Positions 1 to 8,925 of a stretch of 64,000 nt of DNA are shown one piece after another. How positions within the stretch are numbered: position 1 is the stretch's first letter; each line of letters starts with the position of its first letter. Under the pieces are notes generated by a model. That model searched no databases. It had not been told where the DNA came from and saw nothing but the letters and a program-made list of their open reading frames with translations. This stretch comes from Tundrisphaera sp051175315 (GTDB taxonomy: Bacteria; Planctomycetota; Planctomycetia; Isosphaerales; Isosphaeraceae), in assembly GCF_051175315.1 (NCBI RefSeq), contig NZ_CP195100.1:6944001-7008000 (forward strand), in the 5' to 3' direction. Position numbers and translations under genes: made by a program.

Positions 1-1
1 C

Positions 2-850
2 ATCGGCCGCCTCGGCCCGCAGGGGCTCGCCTCGGGCCGCGAGCACGAGCTGGCCGACCTGACCCTGCGCGAGAGCCTGGCCAAGGTGCGCAAGGCCGAG
101 GTCTACGTCGAGGCCGCCAAGGTCGAGCTCCAGGGCAAGCAGAACAAGCTGAAGGAGGTCGAGGCCAAGACCCTGGCCGACGTCGCCAAGCTCCGCAACG
201 ACGCCCAGGGGGCCTCCGCCAAGGTGTCCGAGGGGGAGAAGGAGTTGCTGGAGATCGAATCCAAGGTCCGCAACCAGCGGTCCCAGGTGGTCCGCGCCCC
301 GCGCGACGGGGTCATCCAGCGCCTGCTGGTCAACCAGGGGGCCGAGCAGGTCAAGGACGGCGACCCGATCGCCGTGCTGGTGCCGGAGACCTCCGAGATG
401 GCCGTGGAACTCTGGCTGGACGGCAACGACATCCCGCTGGTCAACACCGGCGACCACGTCCGGCTGCAATTCGAGGGCTGGCCCGCCGTCCAGTTCGTCG
501 GCTGGCCGTCGGTGGCCGTCGGCTCCTTCGGCGGCAAGGTCGCCCTGATCGATCCGACCGACAACGGCAAGGGCCGATTCCGGCTTTTGGTCGTCCCCGA
601 GGCCGACTCGGCCTGGCCGTCCAACCGATACCTGCGTCAAGGTGTGCGCACCAAGGGTTGGGTGCTGCTCCGGCAGGTCCGGCTCGGCTACGAGATCTGG
701 CGCCGCCTCAACGGTTTCCCCAAGGTGGTCGCCTCCGAAGAGCCGTCCGAGGCCAAGGGGGACGCGAAGGGGAACGCCAAGGGCTCGACCGCCGAGGGCG
801 AGGACTACGGCGGCAAGGAAAAAGTGAAGCTGAAGCGACCCAAGTCCTAG
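2..850 (+). CDS. HlyD-family periplasmic adaptor, 5' end outside window
   Basis: C-terminal part of a membrane-fusion (adaptor) protein of a tripartite or type I exporter. The frame is open to the window edge, so the start and the N-terminal membrane anchor lie upstream. What is visible is a long Ala/Glu/Lys-rich alpha-helical hairpin (about the first 100 residues), the returning lipoyl half-motif (VRAPRDGVIQRLLVNQGAEQV), then a beta-barrel segment and a charged, low-complexity C-terminal tail. The next gene, a TolC-type outer-membrane channel, starts 13 nt downstream, so the two are very probably co-transcribed. The cognate inner-membrane pump should be upstream of the window. Substrate unknown. 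Confidence 0.85.
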   Translation: MGRLGPQGLASGREHELADLTLRESLAKVRKAEVYVEAAKVELQGKQNKLKEVEAKTLADVAKLRNDAQGASAKVSEGEKELLEIESKVRNQRSQVVRAPRDGVIQRLLVNQGAEQVKDGDPIAVLVPETSEMAVELWLDGNDIPLVNTGDHVRLQFEGWPAVQFVGWPSVAVGSFGGKVALIDPTDNGKGRFRLLVVPEADSAWPSNRYLRQGVRTKGWVLLRQVRLGYEIWRRLNGFPKVVASEEPSEAKGDAKGNAKGSTAEGEDYGGKEKVKLKRPKS

Positions 851-863
851 GCATGAGGCCACG

Positions 864-2735
864 ATGATCGCACGGATGCGCTGGCTGGCGGTCTTTCTCG
901 CCGCCTGCGGACCGGCAGGAAGCCGGCCCGCGGCGGCCCAGGGTGTGCCCGACCCCACGTCTTCGCCCCGGCTGGGGCTGCCGTTCGGCACCGAACCCGA
1001 CCGCCTGTCCGGGCCCCCGCGGGCCGTGGGCGAGCTGCCGATCGGCGAGAGCCAACCCCCCTCGACCCTGCCGGGCAACCTGTCGGGTCCCCCGCGGGCC
1101 GTGGGCGAGTCGCCCCCGGGCACGCCGGGGTCGCCCGGGGCGGCCGGCGCCTCGGGGGGGGCGTCGCCCTTCGGCCTCGACCGCCCGTCGCCCGTGCTCC
1201 CACTGTCGCCATCCAACCCGTTCACGGGGATGCTGCCGGGCGGCTTCTTCCTGGGGGCCCAGCGGCCCGAATCGGCCCCCGGCACCACCGGGGACGCCGC
1301 GCCCACTCCCCCGTCGTCCGCCTCGGTCGGGATCGGCGGCGGGCCCCCCCTGGACCTGGAGGAGATCGTCGGCTCGGCCCTGCAATCCTACCCGCCGTTC
1401 CTGGCGGTCCTCGAAGAGCGCGGCATCGCCGCGGGCGATCTTCTCTCGGCGCGCGGGGCCTTCGACCTGAACCTCAACGCCGACACGCGGAATTACCCGC
1501 TAGGCTACTACCGCCGGAGCGTCCACGACGTCTTCATCGACCAGCCGCTGCGGGTCCTCGGCTCCGAGGTGTTCGCCGGCTATCGGCTCGCCGAGGGGCG
1601 CTGGCCGACATATTACAACTACCTCAACACCCGGGGCGGAGGCGCCTTCGTCGCCGGCTTCAAGCTGCCGCTGCTCAAGAACCGGGACATCGACGCCCGG
1701 CGGGCCAAGGAATTCCAGGCCGAGATCGAGCGGCGGAAGGTCGAGCCCACGATCCTGAAGGAACGCATCAGCCTGGTCAAGAACATCACCAAGGCCTACT
1801 GGGCCTGGGTCGGCACCGGCCAGGCGGTGGCGGTCTATCGGGATTTAATCCGGCTCGCCGAGTTCCGCGGCAAGTCCCTGGAAGCCCAGGTGAACGAGCA
1901 GCTCATCCGGCCGATCGACATCGTCGACTTCCGCCGGGTGCTCCTGTCGCGCCAGCAGCAGCTGGTCGCCATGGAACGGAGGTTCCGTCAGGCGGGCATC
2001 GAGCTCTCGCTGTTCTACCGGGACGGTCGGTGCCTCCCCATCATCCCCGATCCGTCCCGCGTGCCGGAGCAATTCCCGACCCAACTCCCCCCCTCGCCCG
2101 AGGAGACCGCCCGCGACCTCGAGGTCGCGCTGCGGCTGCGTCCGGAGATCCTCGGCCTGCGGCTCCAGGCCCAGAAGGCGCAGGTCGAGCGCCAGTACGC
2201 CGAGAACCAGACCTTGCCCTCGCTGAGCCTCTACGTCTACACCGAGCAGAACGTCGGCAATCGGACCAAGGACCTGGGCAGCGACTTCCGCCCGTACGTC
2301 GCCGAGACGTCTTTGCTGTTCGACGTGCCCCTCCAACGCCGCTATGCCCGGGGCCGGATCGCGGCGACCGACGGGGTCATCCGCCAGCTCGCCCACCAGA
2401 CCCGCTTCGCCAGCGACCGCATCCAGGCCGACATCCTCGATGCCGAGTCGGCGGTCCAGACCGCATGGGGCCAGCTGGTCCGCTACCGCGAGTACGAGGA
2501 CCAGACGCGCAGCCTGCAGAGGGCCGAGGCCGCCCTGCTGCGCGAGGGGAGCAGCACGGTCCTGCTGCTGAACCTCCGGGAGCAGGCCACGTCCGACGCC
2601 CGCGCCTCCCGGATCGAGGCCGAGGCCAAACTCTTCTCCGCCCTGGCCGATTATCGCGCCGCCGTGGGGCTCGACTCGGTCTACTTCGATCCGCCGCAGC
2701 CGCCCAACCCCGCCACGGTCAGGGCGACGAACTAG
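864..2735 (+). CDS. TolC-family outer membrane efflux protein
   Basis: 623-aa outer-membrane channel of the TolC/OEP family, about 130 residues longer than a typical TolC. The extra length is an N-terminal Pro/Gly-rich region (about residues 25-165) after a short signal peptide-like segment; within it the decapeptide LSGPPRAVGE occurs twice. The rest shows the two-repeat OEP layout: long amphipathic helices (residues about 275-370 and 420-590) separated by beta-strand segments, with a second-half start near LRLRPEILGL. It directly follows the HlyD adaptor gene and precedes a second adaptor plus ABC exporter, so it could serve either pump. Start ATG 864 is preceded by a GAGG-like site; the product should sit in the outer membrane facing the periplasm. 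Confidence 0.88.
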   Translation: MIARMRWLAVFLAACGPAGSRPAAAQGVPDPTSSPRLGLPFGTEPDRLSGPPRAVGELPIGESQPPSTLPGNLSGPPRAVGESPPGTPGSPGAAGASGGASPFGLDRPSPVLPLSPSNPFTGMLPGGFFLGAQRPESAPGTTGDAAPTPPSSASVGIGGGPPLDLEEIVGSALQSYPPFLAVLEERGIAAGDLLSARGAFDLNLNADTRNYPLGYYRRSVHDVFIDQPLRVLGSEVFAGYRLAEGRWPTYYNYLNTRGGGAFVAGFKLPLLKNRDIDARRAKEFQAEIERRKVEPTILKERISLVKNITKAYWAWVGTGQAVAVYRDLIRLAEFRGKSLEAQVNEQLIRPIDIVDFRRVLLSRQQQLVAMERRFRQAGIELSLFYRDGRCLPIIPDPSRVPEQFPTQLPPSPEETARDLEVALRLRPEILGLRLQAQKAQVERQYAENQTLPSLSLYVYTEQNVGNRTKDLGSDFRPYVAETSLLFDVPLQRRYARGRIAATDGVIRQLAHQTRFASDRIQADILDAESAVQTAWGQLVRYREYEDQTRSLQRAEAALLREGSSTVLLLNLREQATSDARASRIEAEAKLFSALADYRAAVGLDSVYFDPPQPPNPATVRATN

Positions 2736-3413
2736 CGCCGCACCGCGAGCGGTTTCAGGGCGGGAAGGGTCCCCCCGGCCGGGACCGACATCGGGCGCGA
2801 CGGGACGGGGCGAACGTCCGTCGCGATGCCCGCCGGGATCGCGGCCAGCGGCCCCCACGACCCCTCCAGGGCGGAGGTCGCATCCTCGGCCTTCGGGCCC
2901 CCGATCCGGCCCGATGCCCGGGCGCTCCCCGTTGGGTCCGGGGATGAAGCCACCCCGGCGCGTGTTGACGGGCCGGGTCACTCCTGGATATGAATAGAAC
3001 TTGCGCGGATGGTGGCCGTTGATCCACGCCCGCCGCCGGGGATCTCCCGGGAGCGAGGCGTGGCCGTCCCCGGCCGCCTCGCCACGGGCACCCCATCGCA
3101 CCGAGGCCACACGCGTGCAACCCGACTCGCCCCACCTCAGCCGCACCGACCGGGCCCCCGGGCCGTGGTCCGGCCAGCCCCGGGGCGGCGCCCGCGGGTC
3201 CAACCCGATGTTGACCCCGCCCCGGATCTCCAGGGGCCGGCGTGCCGCCACCGGCGTCCCGGATCGCCCCCGGGGGCGGCCGGCGTGCGGCGGAGGCATG
3301 CTGCCGGGGCGGGGGCCGGCGCGCCCGGACCTCGCCGATCGATCCGCCCGCTCAAGGTTCGCTCGCCCGCCGATGCGTCCCATGTGATCAATCCGAGCCC
3401 GGGAGGCCGTCTG
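2736..3413. other. intergenic region, no convincing gene
   Basis: 678 bases between the TolC gene and the next adaptor gene. Open frames exist on both strands, but their translations are Arg/Pro/Gly-rich and look like frame shadows of GC-rich DNA. The only feature I can support is the candidate promoter at 2965-2994. Confidence 0.5.
2965..2994 (+). promoter_or_regulatory. candidate sigma70-type promoter for the ABC exporter operon
   Basis: TTGACG at 2965-2970, an 18-nt spacer, then TATGAA at 2989-2994, lying in a locally AT-rich stretch of otherwise GC-rich DNA. It points toward the exporter operon, about 420 nt upstream of its first start codon, which would leave a long leader. Motif match only. 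Confidence 0.4.
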
Positions 3414-4610
3414 ATGGCGACGATTGGGAGCGAACAGGAGATCCAGAAGGGCGATCCGAACGGCCCTCGGCCGAATCCGCCCGCCGGCGGCACCGCCCCG
3501 CCGGGGCCGTCCCGGGTCGACCTCTGGAAGCGGAGGCTGAGGGGGGCGGCCAGGAGGATCCTCCTCGCCGCGGCGGCCATCGCGATCGCCGGCTTCGCCT
3601 ACATCCGGTGGGAGTCCACCCGGCCCGCGCCCCTGCCGGACGGGTTCGTCGCCACCAACGGGCGGATCGAGGGGACGGAGGTCGACATCGCGGCCAAGCA
3701 GGAGGGCCGCGTCGTGGAGATCCTGGTCCATGAGGGCGATTTCGTCTCCGCCGGGCAGGTGGTGGCCCGGATGGACACCGACGTGCTCATGGCCCAGTTG
3801 AAGGAGGCCGAGGCCAAGCAGCGCGAGTCGAAGAGCGCGGTGGAGGCCGCCCTCAGCAACGTGAAGCAACGCGAGATGGAGAAGGCGGCCAAGGAGGCCG
3901 TGGTCGCCCAGCGCAACGCGGAACTGGAGGCCGAGAGCCGGCACTTCGCCCGGGCCGAGCGGTTGGCCGCGCGGGGCGCCGAGACGGCCGACAACCTCGA
4001 CTCCTTCCGGGTGGCATTCCTGGGCGCCAAGGCGACCCTCGCCGCTTCGCAGGCGGAGCTTGCGGCGGCGGACGCCGCCCTCGCGTCGGCGAAGTCGCAG
4101 GTCGTCTACACCGAGGCCTCGGTCGACTCCGCGAAGGCCGGCATCGAGCGGATCCAGGCGGACATCAACGATTGCATCCTGAAGGCCCCCCGCGACGGCC
4201 GGGTCCAGTATCGCGTCGCCGAGCCCGGCGAGGTGCTGTCGTCGGGCGGCAAGGTCCTGAACATGGTCGACCTGACCGACGTCTACATGACCTTCTTCCT
4301 CCCGACCGAGGAGGCCGGCCGGGTCCGGCAGGGGACCGAGGTCCACCTGGTCCTGGACGCCTATCCCCAGGCCGTCATCCCGGCCCGCGCGACCTTCGTC
4401 GCGGACGTCGCCCAGTTCACGCCCAAGACGGTCGAGACGGCCGTGGAGCGGCAGAAGCTGACGTTTCGGATCAAGGCCCACATCGAGAAGGACCTGCTCA
4501 AGAAGTACATCCGGCGGGTCAAGACCGGGCTGCCGGGCATGGCCTACGTGCGGCTCGACCCCAAGGCCGAATGGCCCGAGCACCTGAAGGTCAGGATCCC
4601 CAATGACTGA
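3414..4610 (+). CDS. HlyD-family adaptor, YhiI-like
   Basis: 398-aa periplasmic adaptor of an ABC exporter. N-terminal cytoplasmic segment, one membrane anchor (about residues 48-66, ILLAAAAIAIAGFAYI), a split lipoyl domain (EGRVVEILVHEGDFVSAGQV and APRDGRVQYRVAEPGEVL), a central coiled-coil hairpin rich in Ala/Glu/Lys, and a beta-barrel. The frame is open about 400 nt further upstream, but ATG 3414 has a well-placed GGAGG and the upstream translation is Arg/Pro-rich junk, so I chose this start. The last codons overlap the next start (ATGACTGA at 4603-4610), showing translational coupling. The gene order adaptor, double-ATPase ABC protein, permease is that of E. coli yhiI-rbbA-yhhJ; substrate unknown. 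Confidence 0.9.
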   Translation: MATIGSEQEIQKGDPNGPRPNPPAGGTAPPGPSRVDLWKRRLRGAARRILLAAAAIAIAGFAYIRWESTRPAPLPDGFVATNGRIEGTEVDIAAKQEGRVVEILVHEGDFVSAGQVVARMDTDVLMAQLKEAEAKQRESKSAVEAALSNVKQREMEKAAKEAVVAQRNAELEAESRHFARAERLAARGAETADNLDSFRVAFLGAKATLAASQAELAAADAALASAKSQVVYTEASVDSAKAGIERIQADINDCILKAPRDGRVQYRVAEPGEVLSSGGKVLNMVDLTDVYMTFFLPTEEAGRVRQGTEVHLVLDAYPQAVIPARATFVADVAQFTPKTVETAVERQKLTFRIKAHIEKDLLKKYIRRVKTGLPGMAYVRLDPKAEWPEHLKVRIPND

Positions 4611-7401
4611 CCGCGGCCCGGCCGCCATCGGCCCACCGCCCGCCGCGGCGCCCGTGGCGCGTTTGATCGACGTCGGCCTGCAATATGGCAAGACCCGGGC
4701 CCTCGACTCGATCCGCCTCGATCTCCCGGCCGGCTGCACGGTGGGGATCATCGGCCCGGACGGCGTGGGCAAATCGAGCCTGCTGTCCCTGATCGCCGGC
4801 GCCCGCCGCGTCCAGGAGGGGGTGGTCCAGGTGCTCGGCGGCGACATGGCCGACGCCGGGCACCGGCGGCGCATCTGCCCGCACGTCGCCTACATGCCCC
4901 AGGGTTTGGGCAAGAACCTCTATCCCACGCTGTCGGTCTTCGAGAACACCGACTTCTTCGGCCGCCTGTTCGGCCACGGCCGCGCCGAGCGCGAGCGGCG
5001 CACCGCCGGGCTCCTGGAGAGCACCGGCCTGGCCCCGTTCGCCGGCCGCCCCGCCGGCAAGCTGTCCGGCGGCATGAAGCAGAAGCTGAGCCTCTGCTGC
5101 GCCCTGATCCACGACCCCGAGCTGCTGATCCTCGACGAGCCGACCACCGGGGTCGATCCCCTGTCGCGCCGCCAGTTCTGGGAGCTGATCGACCTGATCC
5201 GCGCCGACCGGCCCGGCATGAGCGTCCTGGTGGCGACGGCCTACATGGAGGAGGCCGCGCGGTTCGACTGGCTGCTGGCGATGGACGAAGGCCGCGTGCT
5301 CGCGACCGGGACGCCGCGGGATCTCCTGGCGCGCACCGGCGCGGAGACGCTGGAGGATGCCTTCATCGCCCTCCTGCCCGAGGAGAAGCACCGGGGCCAC
5401 GGGAAGCTGGAGATCCCCCCCCGCGCGTCGGCCGACGGCCGGGTGGCCATCGAGGCGCGGGGACTGACCAAGCGGTTCGGCGACTTCGTCGCGGTCGATC
5501 ACGTGAGCTTCCGGATCGAGCGGGGCGAGATCTTCGGCTTCCTCGGCTCCAACGGCTGCGGCAAGACGACCACCATGAAGATGCTGACCGGGCTGCTGCC
5601 GGCCAGCGACGGGAACGCATGGCTGTTCGGCAACGAGGTGGATGCCCAGGATCTCGCATCCCGCCGCCGCGTGGGCTACATGTCGCAGTCGTTCTCGCTC
5701 TACTCGGAATTGACGGTCCGCCAGAACCTGGTCCTGCACGCGCGGCTGTTCCAGGTCCCGGACGAGGAGATCCCGGGCCGGGTCGAGGAATCGACCCTGA
5801 GATTCGGCCTCGACAAGGTCCTGGATGCGCTGCCCGACTCGCTCCCCCTGGGGCAGCGGCAACGCCTGTCGCTGGCCGTGGCCCTGATCCATCGGCCGGA
5901 ACTCCTGATCCTGGACGAGCCGACCTCGGGCGTGGACCCCGTGGCGCGGGACGGGTTCTGGCGCCTCCTGATCGACCTGTCCCGCGAGGACAAGGTCACC
6001 ATCTTCATCTCGACCCACTTCATCAACGAGGCCCGGCGCTGCGACCGCATCTCCCTGATGCACGCGGGGAAGGTGCTGGTCAGCGACACGCCCGACGGCC
6101 TGGTCGCCCGCCGAGGCGCCCCGACACTGGAAGACGCCTTCATCGGCTACCTCGAAGACGCGACCTCCGCGGGGCGGGGCGCGGGGGCGAAACAGGCCGG
6201 GAATGAGGCCGCGCCGCCCGGGGTGTTCGCGGCGGAGCAATCGCCCGCGGGCGGGGCCGGCACGGACGCCTGGTTCAGCCCGAGGCGGATGGCGAGCTAC
6301 GCCCGGCGCGAGGCGCTGGAGCTGAGCCGCGACCCGATCCGCCTGACCCTGGCCGGGCTGGGCAGCATGATCCTCATGCTGATCATGGGCTACGGCATCA
6401 CCATGGACGTGGAAGGCCTGACCTTCGCCGTGCTGGACCGCGACCAGTCGACCGTCAGCCGGGATTACGCGATCAGCATCGCCGGATCGCAGCGCTACTT
6501 CATCGAGCAGCCGCCCATCGCGGACTACAAGGATCTCGACCGGCGGATGCAGTCGGGCAAGCTCAGCATGGCCATCGAGATCCCCCACAACTTCGGGCTC
6601 AAGGTGGACCGCGGCCGGCCGGCGGAGATCGGCGTCTGGATCGACGGCGCCATGCCGCAGCGGGCCGAGACGATCCGCAGCTACGTGCAGGGCATGCACT
6701 CCCTCTGGCTGGCCGACCAGGCCCGGCGCCAGCTCGGCCTGCGCGACGTGGGCGGGCCGGCGACCGTCGAGGTCCGCTTCCGCTACAACCCGGACGTCAA
6801 GAGCGTGGTGGCCATGGTCCCGGCGGTGATCCCGCTCCTCCTGCTGCTGATCCCGACCATGCTGGCGGCGCTCTCGGTCGTCCGGGAGAAGGAGCTGGGC
6901 TCGATCATCAACTTCTACGTCACGCCGACGACGAGGCCGGAGTTCCTGCTCGGCAAGCAGCTCCCCTACCTGGCCATCGGCATGCTCAACTTCCTCCTGC
7001 TGGCGGCCCTCGCGGAGTTCGTCTTCCGCGTGCCGATGAAGGGGAGCTTCGCGGCCGAGGCGGCCGGCGCCCTGCTCTACATCGGCTGCGCCACCGCGAT
7101 GGGGCTGCTCGTCTCGACCTTCATGCGCAGCCAGGTGGCGGCGATCTTCGGCACGGCGGTGCTGACGATCCTGCCCGCCACCCAGTTCTCCGGGCTGATC
7201 GAGCCGGTCTCCTCGCTGGAGGGCTGGGGCTCGCTGGTCGGCCGGATCTACCCGACGACCTACTTCCTGACGATCACCCGCGGCACATACTCCAAGGCCC
7301 TGGGCTTCGCCGACCTGCACGCCGCGTTCATCCCGCTGCTGATCGCCATCCCGGTGCTGCTCGGGCTGGGCGTGATGCTGCTGAACGACCAGGAAACCTG
7401 A
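4603..7401 (+). CDS. rbbA: RbbA-like ABC transporter, two ATPase domains fused to an ABC-2 permease
   Basis: 932-aa inner-membrane exporter subunit, close to the roughly 910 aa of E. coli RbbA. First ATPase: Walker A GPDGVGKSS (about residues 51-59), signature LSGGM (about 154), Walker B LLILDEPTTGVDP (about 174). Second ATPase: Walker A GSNGCGKTT (about 315), signature region LPLGQRQRLS (about 411; the usual LSGGQ is altered to LPLGQ), Walker B LLILDEPTSGVDP. An ABC-2 type membrane domain with about six helices follows from residue 580. It overlaps the adaptor gene by 8 nt and is followed after 3 nt by the YhhJ-like permease, so the three genes form one operon. In E. coli RbbA was described as ribosome-associated; here the adaptor and TolC neighbours favour export. 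Symbol assigned by similarity of architecture. Confidence 0.92.
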   Translation: MTDRGPAAIGPPPAAAPVARLIDVGLQYGKTRALDSIRLDLPAGCTVGIIGPDGVGKSSLLSLIAGARRVQEGVVQVLGGDMADAGHRRRICPHVAYMPQGLGKNLYPTLSVFENTDFFGRLFGHGRAERERRTAGLLESTGLAPFAGRPAGKLSGGMKQKLSLCCALIHDPELLILDEPTTGVDPLSRRQFWELIDLIRADRPGMSVLVATAYMEEAARFDWLLAMDEGRVLATGTPRDLLARTGAETLEDAFIALLPEEKHRGHGKLEIPPRASADGRVAIEARGLTKRFGDFVAVDHVSFRIERGEIFGFLGSNGCGKTTTMKMLTGLLPASDGNAWLFGNEVDAQDLASRRRVGYMSQSFSLYSELTVRQNLVLHARLFQVPDEEIPGRVEESTLRFGLDKVLDALPDSLPLGQRQRLSLAVALIHRPELLILDEPTSGVDPVARDGFWRLLIDLSREDKVTIFISTHFINEARRCDRISLMHAGKVLVSDTPDGLVARRGAPTLEDAFIGYLEDATSAGRGAGAKQAGNEAAPPGVFAAEQSPAGGAGTDAWFSPRRMASYARREALELSRDPIRLTLAGLGSMILMLIMGYGITMDVEGLTFAVLDRDQSTVSRDYAISIAGSQRYFIEQPPIADYKDLDRRMQSGKLSMAIEIPHNFGLKVDRGRPAEIGVWIDGAMPQRAETIRSYVQGMHSLWLADQARRQLGLRDVGGPATVEVRFRYNPDVKSVVAMVPAVIPLLLLLIPTMLAALSVVREKELGSIINFYVTPTTRPEFLLGKQLPYLAIGMLNFLLLAALAEFVFRVPMKGSFAAEAAGALLYIGCATAMGLLVSTFMRSQVAAIFGTAVLTILPATQFSGLIEPVSSLEGWGSLVGRIYPTTYFLTITRGTYSKALGFADLHAAFIPLLIAIPVLLGLGVMLLNDQET

Positions 7402-7404
7402 GCC

Positions 7405-8526
7405 ATGCGCCCGGATCACATCCTGCACCTGGGCGTCAAGGAACTCTGGAGCCTGGTGCGCGACCCGATCATGCTGGTGATGATCATCTATTCGTTCACC
7501 GCGTCGATCTACGAGGCCGCGAAGGCGATGCCCGACACCCTCAACAAGGCGCCCATCGCCATCGTGGACGAGGACCGCTCGCCGCTGTCCCAGCGGATCA
7601 TCAACGCCTTCTACCCGCCCCTGTTCCTCCCGCCCCGGATGGTGACGCAGGCCGAGATGGATTCCCGGATGGACGCCGGCCTGGACACCTTCGCCCTGAA
7701 CATCCCGCCCGACTTCCAGCGCGACGTGCTGGCCGGGCGCAACCCGGCGATCCAGCTCAACGTGGACGCGACCCGCATGAGCCAGGCCTTCAACGGCGGC
7801 GGCTACATCCAGACGATCGTCAACCAGGAGGTGCAAACCTTCGCCAGGCGCTACCGCGCCGAAACGACCCTGCCGATCGACCTGGCGGTGCGGGTGCGAT
7901 TCAACCCCAACCTCAACAAGTCCTGGTTCAACGCCGTGGTCAAGCTGATCGACCACGTCACGATGCTGTCGCTCATCCTCACGGGCGCCGCGCTGATCCG
8001 GGAGCGCGAGCGGGGCACGATCGAACACCTGCTCGTGATGCCGGTCACGCCCTTCGAGATCATGACCAGCAAGATCTGGTCGATGGGCCTGGTGGTGCTC
8101 GTCGCCTGCGCCTTCTCGCTGGTCGCCGTCGTGCGGGGGGCCCTGGCCGTGCCGATCGAGGGCTCGATCGCGCTGTTCCTGCTGGGCACCGCCCTGCACC
8201 TGTTCGCCACCACGTCGATGGGGATCTTCATGGGGACGTTCACCCGATCGATGCCCCAGTTCGGCCTGCTCTTGATGCTGGTGCTGCTGCCGATGCAGAT
8301 GCTCTCCGGGGGAGAAACCCCGCGCGAGAGCATGCCCGAATGGGTCCAGGACGTGATGCTGGGGGCGCCGACGACGCACTTCGTCAAGCTCGCCCAGGGG
8401 ATCCTGTACCGGGGGGCGGGCTTCGGCGTCGTCTGGCCGCAGTTCCTGGCCCTCGCCCTGATCGGGGCCATCTTCTTCGGGGTCGCCCTCTCTCGCTTCC
8501 GGAAGATCATCGGGACGATGGCCTGA
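7405..8526 (+). CDS. ABC-2 type permease, YhhJ-like
   Basis: 373-aa integral membrane permease, almost the length of E. coli YhhJ. One N-terminal membrane helix (about residues 20-40), a large periplasmic loop of about 130 residues, then five hydrophobic helices between residues 175 and 370. ATG 7405 lies 3 nt after the stop of the RbbA-like gene, and the segment after the extracytoplasmic loop (LSLILTGAALIRERERGTIEHLL) is typical of ABC-2 permeases. It should form the second half of the transmembrane pathway with the RbbA-like membrane domain. The operon ends here at a strong inverted repeat. Confidence 0.9.
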   Translation: MRPDHILHLGVKELWSLVRDPIMLVMIIYSFTASIYEAAKAMPDTLNKAPIAIVDEDRSPLSQRIINAFYPPLFLPPRMVTQAEMDSRMDAGLDTFALNIPPDFQRDVLAGRNPAIQLNVDATRMSQAFNGGGYIQTIVNQEVQTFARRYRAETTLPIDLAVRVRFNPNLNKSWFNAVVKLIDHVTMLSLILTGAALIRERERGTIEHLLVMPVTPFEIMTSKIWSMGLVVLVACAFSLVAVVRGALAVPIEGSIALFLLGTALHLFATTSMGIFMGTFTRSMPQFGLLLMLVLLPMQMLSGGETPRESMPEWVQDVMLGAPTTHFVKLAQGILYRGAGFGVVWPQFLALALIGAIFFGVALSRFRKIIGTMA

Positions 8527-8571
8527 TCGCCGCGCCGGGGCCGCCCATCGGCCCCGGTGGCCCGGCGATCA
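8524..8571. terminator. nested stem-loop between convergent genes
   Basis: Outer 9-bp stem TGATCGCCG (8524-8532) with CGGCGATCA (8563-8571) enclosing an inner 9-bp stem CCGGGGCCG (8535-8543) with CGGCCCCGG (8549-8557) around a CCCAT loop. It sits between the convergent exporter operon and the next minus-strand gene, overlapping both stop codons. There is no U-tract, so it is a probable bidirectional terminator rather than a classical intrinsic one. Confidence 0.6.
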
Positions 8572-8808
8572 CGCGCCGATCCGGGCCTGGGCGACGGCGT
8601 GGAGCAGTTCCTCGTCGGAGAGGCCGTCCTCCCAGCCTTCGGGCAGGGCCAGGCGCACGGTCGGCTCCTCCCGGCTCGGCGAGCAGACCACGGGGACCGT
8701 CCCCTCCCCGCCTTCGGCGGCGGCGGGGGCGTGGTCCCCCTCCACGGCGGCCAGCGCCCGGACGCAGACCCACTCGATGCCGTCTTGACCCCGGACCCTG
8801 CGTTCCAT
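8569..8808 (-). CDS. small hypothetical protein (79 aa)
   Basis: 79-aa protein beginning MERRVRGQDGIEWVC and ending EELLHAVAQARIGA. No membrane segment or known domain. I chose ATG 8808 over an upstream start because the protein-like composition begins there. It is the last gene of a minus-strand series (SDR, carboxylate-amine ligase, EgtC-like), 117 nt beyond the EgtC-like gene, and ends inside the shared stem-loop. The middle is acidic and Ala-rich (AAAEGGEGTVPV), followed by a conserved-looking SREEPTVRLALPEGWEDGLSD. Function unknown. Confidence 0.6.
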   Translation of the reverse strand: MERRVRGQDGIEWVCVRALAAVEGDHAPAAAEGGEGTVPVVCSPSREEPTVRLALPEGWEDGLSDEELLHAVAQARIGA

Positions 8809-8925
8809 CGGCGATACCTCGTTCGATCGATGAATGATGGGGAAGCCCTCGCGTCGCCCGGCACGACCATGCAAGATCGACGCCGGGCCCCCAGCGAAAT
8901 CCCCGCGGCCCCGCGGCCTCGTCGC

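Noticed and set aside
3009..3413. Longer start for the YhiI-like adaptor at 3009
   Set aside because: The added 135 residues are Arg/Pro-rich and the ATG at 3414 has a good ribosome site.
1845..8379. Very long minus-strand open frames opposite the efflux operon
   Set aside because: Composition is Arg/Pro/Gly/His-rich without domains, and they lie antisense to genes with complete ABC, HlyD and TolC motifs. They are shadows of GC-rich codons.
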